DNA of 6,351 nucleotides. It comes from an uncultured Burkholderiales bacterium (GTDB lineage Bacteria; Pseudomonadota; Gammaproteobacteria; Burkholderiales; Burkholderiaceae_E). Shown here in pieces: positions 1 through 6,346 of the stretch. Under the pieces are notes generated by a model. The model saw only the letters and a program-made list of their open reading frames with translations. It searched no databases and was not told the DNA's origin. Every line of letters begins with the position of its first letter. Position 1 is the first letter of the stretch. The translations under genes and the position numbers were made by a program. The DNA is taken from positions 1 through 6,351 of the forward strand of contig CAIUGQ010000246.1 of the NCBI GenBank assembly GCA_903898725.1, given 5' to 3'.

Positions 1-846
<846 letters not shown>

Positions 847-905
847 TTCCGGTTATCATCGCTCGCGGCTGCTGCAGTGGACAGCGGCCAGCCTTCTCAA
901 AACAC

Positions 906-910
906 AGGAG
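906..910 (+). promoter_or_regulatory. Shine-Dalgarno site deciding the binding-protein start
   Basis: AGGAG at 906-910 lies 8 bases before the ATG at 919 but only 2 bases before the in-frame ATG at 913. The spacing favours 919. An in-frame GTG at 877 has no comparable site in front of it. Confidence 0.75.
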
Positions 911-918
911 ACATGACG

Positions 919-2163
919 ATGGGTACCCGTACCGCGATCTCGTTCGCGCTCGCAGCCGCCTTTGCCTCGAGCGCCGCCTTCGCCCAGACGGGCACCGTCA
1001 AGGTCGCCTGGATCGATCCGCTCTCCGGCATGATGGCGCCGCTCGGCCAGAACATGGTCCGCAGCTGGCAGTACGCGGCCGACCTCGCCAACCAGCAGAA
1101 ATGGGCGGGCGACGTGAAGTTCGAGGTCGTTCCCTTCGACAACAAGCTGAGCCCCCAGGAAAGCCTGACGGTGCTCAAGTCGATCATCGACCAGGGCATC
1201 CGCTACGTCGCGCAGGGCAACGGCTCGGGCGTCGCGATCGCGCTGGCCGACGCCATCCAGAAGCACAACGAGCGCAACCCCGGCAAGGAAATCGTCTTCC
1301 TGAACTACGCCGCGGTCGACCCGTCGCTGACCAACGAGCGGTGCAGCTTCTGGCACTTCCGGCTCGACATCAACGCCGACATGAAGATGGAAGCGCTGAC
1401 CGCCTACATGGCGAAGCAGCCGGACATCAAGAAGGTCTACCTGATCAACCAGGACTACGCGTTCGGCCACTCGGTCGAGAAGGCTGCGGAGGAGTACCTG
1501 AAGGTCAAGCGGCCGGACATCCAGATCGTCGGCAAGGACCGCCATCCGCTGGCCCAGGTCCGCGACTTCGCGCCCTACGTCGCGAAGATCAAGGCCGCCG
1601 GCGCCGACACGATCATCACCGGCAACTGGGGCGCCGACCTCGCGCTGATGGTCAAGGCCGCCAACGACGCCGGCCTGAAGGCGAACTTCTACACGTACTA
1701 CGCCGGCACCACGGGTGTTCCGACCGCGATGGGCGCGTCGGGCGCGGACCGCGTCCGGATGGTGGCCTACTGGCATCCGAACGATCCGCAGGCCAAGGGT
1801 CAGGACATCGTCGAGGGCTTCAAGAAGAAGTTCAACGACGACTACTACACGATGGCCACCTACACGGCGTTCAAGATGCTCGGCGAGGGCATGAAGAAGG
1901 CCAAGTCGACCGAGCCGCTGAAGGTCGCCTACGCGATGGAAGGCCTGAAGTTCACGTCGCTGAACGGCGACGTCGAGATGCGGGCCACCGACCACCAGCT
2001 CCAGCAGCCGGTCTACATCGCCACCTGGTCGAAGGTCGACGGCAAGTCGGTCAAGTACGACCAGGAGAACACCGGCTACGGCTGGAAGACCGAGTCGCGC
2101 CTCGATTCGTACGTGGCGGCGCAGCCCACCTCCTGCCAGATGAAGCGGCCGGCCAAGCCCTGA
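919..2163 (+). CDS. HAAT-family ABC transporter periplasmic substrate-binding protein (LivK-like)
   Basis: This is the secreted solute-capturing part of a branched-chain amino acid-type ABC importer (type I periplasmic binding fold, Peripla_BP_6-like), 414 residues. A Sec signal peptide is visible: Arg4, a hydrophobic stretch at about residues 5-19, and an AFA cleavage motif giving Ala22|Gln23. The mature protein starts with the typical first strand TVKVAWIDPLSG. Family-like stretches follow, including KKVYLINQDYAFGHS in the second lobe and VRDFAPYVAKIKAAGADTII. There is no lipobox cysteine, so the protein is probably soluble in the periplasm. The only two cysteines are Cys142 and Cys406, which could form a disulfide. 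The ATG at 919 was chosen from Shine-Dalgarno spacing; 913 would add two residues. It is followed by two hairpins and then by the permease and ATPase genes it serves. The solute may be an amino acid, amide or aromatic/aliphatic acid; the family is broad. Confidence 0.93.
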   Translation: MGTRTAISFALAAAFASSAAFAQTGTVKVAWIDPLSGMMAPLGQNMVRSWQYAADLANQQKWAGDVKFEVVPFDNKLSPQESLTVLKSIIDQGIRYVAQGNGSGVAIALADAIQKHNERNPGKEIVFLNYAAVDPSLTNERCSFWHFRLDINADMKMEALTAYMAKQPDIKKVYLINQDYAFGHSVEKAAEEYLKVKRPDIQIVGKDRHPLAQVRDFAPYVAKIKAAGADTIITGNWGADLALMVKAANDAGLKANFYTYYAGTTGVPTAMGASGADRVRMVAYWHPNDPQAKGQDIVEGFKKKFNDDYYTMATYTAFKMLGEGMKKAKSTEPLKVAYAMEGLKFTSLNGDVEMRATDHQLQQPVYIATWSKVDGKSVKYDQENTGYGWKTESRLDSYVAAQPTSCQMKRPAKP

Positions 2164-2170
2164 GCCTGAC

Positions 2171-2193
2171 GGCGCGCGGTCGCACCGCGCGCC
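2171..2193 (+). promoter_or_regulatory. Perfect GC hairpin after the binding-protein gene
   Basis: Arms GGCGCGCGGT (2171-2180) and ACCGCGCGCC (2184-2193) are exact reverse complements around a 3-base loop, starting 7 bases after the stop codon. No run of T follows, so it is not a standard intrinsic terminator. A 3' stabilising or partial-stop hairpin that keeps the binding protein more abundant than the membrane parts is the usual explanation in such operons; here that is inference. Confidence 0.55.
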
Positions 2194-2208
2194 GATGTGT
2201 TGAAGCGC

Positions 2209-2231
2209 GCGCCCGGCCCTGCGCCGGGCGC
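2209..2231 (+). promoter_or_regulatory. Second GC hairpin in the gap before the permease gene
   Basis: Arms GCGCCCGGC (2209-2217) and GCCGGGCGC (2223-2231) form an exact 9-base stem with a 5-base loop. It lies 15 bases after the first hairpin. The rest of the gap (2232-2287) is C-rich, with CCTCC at 2256-2260, 2262-2266 and 2278-2282, and shows no promoter I can support. Together the two hairpins may attenuate or process the transcript between binding protein and permease. Confidence 0.45.
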
Positions 2232-2287
2232 CGTCACGATTCTCCCGCGGACCCGCCTCCGCCTCCCAACCGCGACTCCTCCCGGCC

Positions 2288-3235
2288 GTGGAATTCTTCC
2301 TGAACTCGCTGCTGAACGGCGTCAGCTACGGGCTGCTGCTGTTCATGCTGGCCTCGGGCCTCACGCTGATCTTCAGCATGATGGGCGTGCTGAACTTCGC
2401 GCACGCGTCCTTCTACATGATCGGTGCCTACTTCGCGTACCAGGTCAGCACCTGGCTCGGGTTCTGGCCCGCGCTGATCGTCGCTCCGCTGCTGGTGGGC
2501 GTGCTCGGTGCACTGGTCGAGAAGTACGGCCTGCGCCGGGTGCACAAGTGGGGTCACGTCCCCGAGCTGCTCTTCACCTTCGGCCTGTCCTACATCGTGG
2601 TCGAGCTCGTCCAGATCATCTGGGGCAGGGCGGCGGTGCCCTACCAGGTGCCGGCGGAGCTTCAGGGGCCGCTGTTCACGCTGTTCACCACCTCGTTCCC
2701 GAAGTACCGCGGCTTCATGATGCTGGTCGCGGTGCTGATGCTGGTCGCGATCTGGCTGATGCTGACCCGCACCCGGATCGGGCTGGTCATCCAGGCGTCG
2801 CTGACCCATCCGGAGACGGTCGAGGCGCTGGGCCACAACGTGCCACGCGTGTTCATGCTGACCTTCGCGGGCGGTACCGCGCTCGCCGGGCTGGCCGGGG
2901 TGATCGGCGGCAACGCCTTCGTCACCGAACCCTCGATGGCGGCCCTCGTCGGCTCGATCATCTTCGTGGTGACGGTGGTGGGCGGCATGGGATCGCTCGC
3001 CGGCGCCTTCATCGCCTCGCTGCTGATCGGCGTGATGCAGAGCTTCGCGATCGCCGTCGACTACTCGGGCATCAAGCTCGCCCAGGACATCGGATTCGCC
3101 GTGACGCCCGCGACGCCGTTCTACTCGCTGTTCCAGCTCACCGTGTCGCAGGTCGCACCGGTCCTGCCCTACCTGCTGCTGGTGCTGATCCTGATCTTCA
3201 GGCCCAAGGGCCTGATGGGCACGCGGGAGGGCTGA
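2288..3235 (+). CDS. livH: HAAT ABC transporter permease, LivH type
   Basis: This is one of the two membrane subunits that form the channel of the importer in the inner membrane, 315 residues, close to the usual length of about 290-310. The N-terminus MEFFLNSLLNGVSYGLLLFM and the following VLNFAHASFYMIGAY (about residues 34-48) are hallmarks of LivH-type permeases. The cytoplasmic coupling loop that docks on an ATPase is seen around residues 172-205 (LTHPETVEALGHNVPRVFML), followed by a Gly/Ala-rich helix. The C-terminus ends with IFRPKGLMG, as expected. The GTG start is the only usable in-frame start: an in-frame stop lies at 2201-2203, the next in-frame ATG (2345) would remove conserved sequence, and the family alignment starts at MEFF. 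No Shine-Dalgarno site is visible. The gene ends 4 bases before the next permease gene, so the two are probably translated together. The symbol denotes the family; the substrate is unproven. Confidence 0.93.
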   Translation: MEFFLNSLLNGVSYGLLLFMLASGLTLIFSMMGVLNFAHASFYMIGAYFAYQVSTWLGFWPALIVAPLLVGVLGALVEKYGLRRVHKWGHVPELLFTFGLSYIVVELVQIIWGRAAVPYQVPAELQGPLFTLFTTSFPKYRGFMMLVAVLMLVAIWLMLTRTRIGLVIQASLTHPETVEALGHNVPRVFMLTFAGGTALAGLAGVIGGNAFVTEPSMAALVGSIIFVVTVVGGMGSLAGAFIASLLIGVMQSFAIAVDYSGIKLAQDIGFAVTPATPFYSLFQLTVSQVAPVLPYLLLVLILIFRPKGLMGTREG

Positions 3236-3239
3236 AGAC

Positions 3240-4553
3240 ATGTCGAGCTCACCGTCCGTGCGCCCCGGTCGCAGCGTCCGTTTCCAGCCGCTGAACGTCG
3301 GCCGCTGGCTCGTCTGGGGCCTGACCGCGATCCTGTTCGCGGTCATCCCGATGATCTTCAAGTCCGGGTTCGCGATCACGCTGCTGTCGCAGATGGGCAT
3401 CCTGATCGTCTTCGCCCTGTCCTACAACATGATCTTCGGCCAGGGCGGCATGCTGTCCTTCGGCCATGCAGTCTACTCGGGGCTGGGCGCGTTCTTCGCC
3501 ATCCATGCGCTGAACTGGGTGGGCGCGGGCACGCTGCCGCTGCCGGTGTCGCTGATCCCGCTGGTCGGCGGCCTGTTCGGTGCGCTGTTCGGCGTGTTGT
3601 TCGGCTACGTGACCACGAAGAAGGCCGGCACGCCGTTCGCGATGATCACCCTCGGCCTGGGCGAGATGGTGTTCGCGGCCTCCCTGATGTTCCCGGGCTT
3701 CTTCGGCGGCGAGGGCGGCATCTCCAGCAACCGCGTGGTGGGCGAGCCGTTCCTCGGCATCAGCTACGGCCCCGCGATCGAGGTCTACTACCTGATCGCG
3801 ATCTGGTGCTTCGTGTCGATGATCGCGATGTTCGCGTTCTCCCACACCCCGCTGGGCCGGATCTCCAACGCGGTGCGCGACAACCCCGAGCGCGCCGAGT
3901 TCCTGGGCTACAACACCCAGCGCGTGCGCTACCTGGTGCTGATCGCGTCGGCCTTCTTCGCCGGCATCTCGGGCGGCCTGGCTGCGATCAACTTCGAGAT
4001 CGTCACCGCCGAGAACGTGTCTGCCGCGCGCTCCGGCGGGGTGCTGCTCGCCGCGTTCATCGGGGGGGCGATGTTCTTCTTCGGCCCGGTGATCGGCTCG
4101 GTGATCTTCGTGCTGTTCGCGGTCGCGCTGTCGGAATGGACCAAGGCCTGGCAGTTCTACCTCGGGGTCTTCTTCGTGCTGATGGTGATGTACGCGCCGG
4201 GTGGCGTCGCCTCGCTGATCCTGATGAACCTGCGGGTCGCGAAGTACCGGCTCTTCGCGCGGCTGCGCGACCCGTACGTCGGCATCCTGATGACCGGCGG
4301 GGTGCTGCTGATCGGCATCATCCTCGTGGTCGAGATGAGCTATCACCTGACGCTGAACTTCGCCGCGGGCTCGAAGACCACGATCTTCGGCTTCACGATG
4401 GACGGCGGCGATCCGGCCTTCTGGGTCCTGGCCTTCGGCATCCTGATCTCGGGCGCGCTGTCGTTCGAGGCGATGCGCCGCTACTTCGTCCGGGAGTGGG
4501 GCGCGGTGCAGGAGAAGATCGAGGACCAGCTGCAGCGCGAGCAGCGCGCCTGA
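3240..4553 (+). CDS. livM: HAAT ABC transporter permease, LivM type, with C-terminal membrane extension
   Basis: This is the second channel subunit, paired with the LivH-type protein, 437 residues. The LivM core runs from about residue 20 to 325. It includes ALSYNMIFGQGGMLSFGHAVYSGLGA near the N-terminus, the AGTPFAMITLGLGEM stretch, and the ATPase-docking loop VRDNPERAEFLGYNTQRV from residue 212. The core ends in the usual YAPGGVAS (Pro320). Most LivM proteins stop soon after this point. Here about 110 residues follow, with two likely membrane helices (about 348-366, GILMTGGVLLIGIILVVEM, and 394-412, FWVLAFGILISGALSFEAM). They end in a charged tail rich in Glu, Gln and Arg that may be helical. 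The length is close to that of E. coli LivM (425), but there the extra sequence is N-terminal. A good Shine-Dalgarno site, GGGAGG (3225-3230), lies in the end of the livH gene, 9 bases before the ATG. Confidence 0.92.
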   Translation: MSSSPSVRPGRSVRFQPLNVGRWLVWGLTAILFAVIPMIFKSGFAITLLSQMGILIVFALSYNMIFGQGGMLSFGHAVYSGLGAFFAIHALNWVGAGTLPLPVSLIPLVGGLFGALFGVLFGYVTTKKAGTPFAMITLGLGEMVFAASLMFPGFFGGEGGISSNRVVGEPFLGISYGPAIEVYYLIAIWCFVSMIAMFAFSHTPLGRISNAVRDNPERAEFLGYNTQRVRYLVLIASAFFAGISGGLAAINFEIVTAENVSAARSGGVLLAAFIGGAMFFFGPVIGSVIFVLFAVALSEWTKAWQFYLGVFFVLMVMYAPGGVASLILMNLRVAKYRLFARLRDPYVGILMTGGVLLIGIILVVEMSYHLTLNFAAGSKTTIFGFTMDGGDPAFWVLAFGILISGALSFEAMRRYFVREWGAVQEKIEDQLQREQRA

Positions 4554-4566
4554 CGGGACGCATGCG

Positions 4567-5334
4567 ATGACGACCTCCGCACTGAAGCTGTCCGGCGTGC
4601 GCAAGAGCTTCGGCAAGACCGAGATCATCCGCGGCGTCGACCTCGACATCCCGCAGGGCGAGCGGCATGCCGTGATCGGGCCGAACGGCGCCGGCAAGTC
4701 GACGCTGTTCAACCTGATCTCCGGCCGGTTCCCGGTCAGCGCCGGCCGCATCGAGCTCGCCGGCCGTGACATCACCGGCCGCAAGCCCTTCGAGATCAAC
4801 CGGATGGGCCTGTCGCGCAGCTTCCAGATCACCAACATCTTCCCGAGGATGTCGGTGTTCGAGAACATCCGCTGCGCGACGCTCTATCCGCTCGGCTACA
4901 AGTACTCGTTCTGGCATCGGCTCGATGCGCTCAAGGACGCGGCCGATCGCGCCGACGACATCGTCCAGCGGATCGGCCTGAAGGCGCGCAACGACACGAT
5001 GGCCGGGCTGCTCACCTACGCGGAGCAGCGTGCGCTCGAGATCGGCATCACCGTCGCCGGCGGTGCCGACGTGATCCTGCTCGACGAGCCGACCGCGGGC
5101 ATGAGCCGCTCGGAGTCCGACGCCGCGGTCGAGCTGATCCGGCGGATGACCGAGGGCAAGACGCTGGTCATGGTCGAGCACGACATGAGCGTGGTGTTCG
5201 GTCTGGCCGACCGCATCTCGGTCGTCGTCTACGGCGAGGTCATCGCCTCCGACGCGCCGGCCCGCATCCGCGAGAACCGCGCGGTCCAGGAAGCCTACCT
5301 GGGCACGACGCTGACGGAGGACGCCCATGGCTGA
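4567..5334 (+). CDS. livG: HAAT ABC transporter ATPase, LivG type
   Basis: This is a cytoplasmic nucleotide-binding subunit that powers the importer, 255 residues, the usual length. Motifs: Walker A GPNGAGKST (38-46, Lys44), Q-loop Gln87 in SFQITNIFP, signature LTYAEQR (149-155), Walker B VILLDEP (169-175, Asp173, catalytic Glu174), and H-loop His205 in VEHDMSVVF. The C-terminal tail with VQEAYLG is typical of LivG. The signature is unusual: E. coli LivG has LAYGQQ, whereas here the remaining glycine is alanine, so both glycines of the standard LSGGQ are absent. I believe LTYAEQ occurs in related proteins, but this is from memory. A weak Shine-Dalgarno GGGA (4555-4558) precedes the ATG by 8 bases. 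The gene follows livM by 13 bases and overlaps livF by 8 bases, which points to coupled translation. Confidence 0.94.
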   Translation: MTTSALKLSGVRKSFGKTEIIRGVDLDIPQGERHAVIGPNGAGKSTLFNLISGRFPVSAGRIELAGRDITGRKPFEINRMGLSRSFQITNIFPRMSVFENIRCATLYPLGYKYSFWHRLDALKDAADRADDIVQRIGLKARNDTMAGLLTYAEQRALEIGITVAGGADVILLDEPTAGMSRSESDAAVELIRRMTEGKTLVMVEHDMSVVFGLADRISVVVYGEVIASDAPARIRENRAVQEAYLGTTLTEDAHG

Positions 5335-6031
5335 GCCGCTGCTGCAGGTCGCGAACCTGCATGCCTACTACGGCAAGAGCCACGTGCTGCACGGGGTCGA
5401 CCTGCAGGTCGGGCAAGGCGAGATCGTCAGCCTGCTCGGCCGCAATGGCGTCGGCCGCTCGACCACCGTCAAGTCGGTGATGGGGCTGGTCACCGGCACC
5501 GGCTCGGTCCGCTTCAAGGGCCAGGAGATCCTGGGGCTGAAGGCGTACGAGATCGCGCACAAGGGACTCGGCTACGTGCCCGAGAACCGCGACATCTTCC
5601 CGACGCTGACGGTCGAGCAGAACCTGATCCTCGGGCTCAAGGGCAAGACCGCGGGCCGCTGGTCGATCGACGACATGTACGGGATGTTCCCTCGGCTGCG
5701 CGAGCGCCAGCACACCCAGGCCGGCGTGCTGTCGGGTGGCGAGCAGCAGATGCTCACGCTGTGCCGCACGCTGATGGGCGACCCCGACCTGATCATGATC
5801 GACGAGCCGACCGAGGGGTTGGCGCCGAAGATCGTCGAGCTGGTCGCCCAGTACCTCAAGGAACTCGAGCGGCGCGGCATCTCGATCCTGCTGGTCGAGC
5901 AGAAGCTCGCCATCGCGCTCGACATCTCCAGCCGCGTCTACGTGATGGGCCACGGCCACATCGTCTTCGAAGGCACGCCGGCGGACCTGCGCGCGAACGC
6001 CCAGATCCGCAAGGAATGGCTGGAGGTGTGA
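5327..6031 (+). CDS. livF: HAAT ABC transporter ATPase, LivF type, with Walker A Lys-to-Arg change
   Basis: This is the partner ATPase of the LivG-type subunit, 234 residues, the usual LivF length. Motifs: aromatic A-loop Tyr14/Tyr15; Walker A GRNGVGRST (38-46), in which the normally invariant lysine is Arg44 (codon 5456-5458, CGC); VPENRDIFP with Glu86 at the Q-loop position; intact signature LSGGEQQ (135-141); Walker B LIMIDEP (155-161, Asp159, catalytic Glu160); and LLVEQ with Gln192 at the H-loop position. A glutamine there is normal for LivF (E. coli LivF has VEQN), and VPEG at the Q-loop is also a family habit, so the Walker A change is the real oddity. The reading frame is intact and the C-terminus RKEWLEV is normal, so this is not a pseudogene. 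The start is supported by GGAGG (5316-5320), 6 bases before the ATG; the start overlaps livG by 8 bases. It is the last gene of the operon. Confidence 0.94.
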   Translation: MAEPLLQVANLHAYYGKSHVLHGVDLQVGQGEIVSLLGRNGVGRSTTVKSVMGLVTGTGSVRFKGQEILGLKAYEIAHKGLGYVPENRDIFPTLTVEQNLILGLKGKTAGRWSIDDMYGMFPRLRERQHTQAGVLSGGEQQMLTLCRTLMGDPDLIMIDEPTEGLAPKIVELVAQYLKELERRGISILLVEQKLAIALDISSRVYVMGHGHIVFEGTPADLRANAQIRKEWLEV

Positions 6032-6136
6032 GCGCGGCTCGTGGAGAGGGCGGCGCAGACGCCCGGTTCCACGACGGCCCGGGGCACTGCCCCGGGCGCC
6101 GCGCGAACGGCGCAGCGCGCGGAGCGCGCGAGCACA
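6032..6136. repeat. Repeat unit 1
   Basis: Stems, all exact unless noted: outer TCGTGGA (6039-6045) with TCCACGA (6068-6074); inner GGGCGGC (6048-6054) with GACGCCC (6058-6064), with one G-A mismatch; GCCCGGGGCA (6077-6086) with TGCCCCGGGC (6088-6097); CGCCG (6097-6101) with CGGCG (6108-6112), sharing its first base with the previous stem; GCGCGC (6115-6120) with GCGCGC (6124-6129) around GGA. Confidence 0.85.
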
Positions 6137-6241
6137 GCGCGGCCCGTGCAGAGGGCGACGCAGTCGCCCGGTTGCACGGTAGACCGGGCCACTGGCCCGG
6201 TCGCCGTTCGAACGGCGCAGCGGCCGGAGGCCGCGAGCACA
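6137..6241. repeat. Repeat unit 2, all stems perfect
   Basis: Stems, all exact: outer CCGTGCA (6144-6150) with TGCACGG (6173-6179); inner GGGCGAC (6153-6159) with GTCGCCC (6163-6169) around GCA; GACCGGGCCA (6182-6191) with TGGCCCGGTC (6193-6202); a 16-base palindrome CGCCGTTCGAACGGCG (6202-6217); GCGGCC (6220-6225) with GGCCGC (6229-6234) around GGA. This is the most perfectly paired unit. Confidence 0.85.
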
Positions 6242-6346
6242 GCGGGACCCGTGCAGAGGGCGGCGCAGACGCCCGGTTCCACGACAGCCCGGGGCACTGC
6301 CCCGGGCGCCGCGCGAACGGCGCAGCGGCCGGAGGCCGCGAGCACA
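6242..6346. repeat. Repeat unit 3, mosaic of units 1 and 2
   Basis: The left outer arm CCGTGCA (6249-6255) is like unit 2, but the right arm TCCACGA (6278-6284) is like unit 1. The outer stem therefore has two mismatches. The middle (GCCCGGGGCA 6287-6296 with TGCCCCGGGC 6298-6307) is like unit 1. The last stem GCGGCC (6325-6330) with GGCCGC (6334-6339) is like unit 2. The unit starts GCGGGA instead of GCGCGG. Confidence 0.8.

Noticed and set aside
877..918. GTG at 877 or ATG at 913 as the binding-protein start
   Set aside because: 877 lacks a Shine-Dalgarno and would put an acidic, polar segment before the signal peptide. 913 is only 2 bases from AGGAG. 919 has the proper spacing, although 913 cannot be excluded.
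2234..3400. Minus-strand open frame of 388 codons opposite livH
   Set aside because: It is a shadow frame of the same low-complexity type (Gln/His/Glu/Arg-rich) opposite a well-recognised permease gene.
3249..4868. Very long minus-strand open frame (539 codons) opposite livM and livG
   Set aside because: It is a shadow of the GC-rich coding strand: composition is His/Arg/Gln/Asp-rich with no recognisable domain, while the + strand genes have clear family motifs.
6077..6097. Intrinsic terminator for the liv operon
   Set aside because: The stem is strong, but it is followed by GC-rich sequence and not by a T-run, and the same stem recurs every 105 bases. A Rho-dependent end or a stabilising role remains possible.
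6202..6217. GTTCGAA in unit 2 as a tRNA T-loop or attachment site
   Set aside because: It is the centre of a 16-base palindrome belonging to the repeat unit; no acceptor or anticodon arm is present and units 1 and 3 lack the motif.
5938..6345. Minus-strand open frame of 135 codons across the repeat array, giving 35-residue protein repeats
   Set aside because: The period is a multiple of three and the sequence is very GC-rich, so several frames on both strands are open. Changes between units follow base pairing, not codons, and there is no Shine-Dalgarno or family match. It also overlaps the end of livF.
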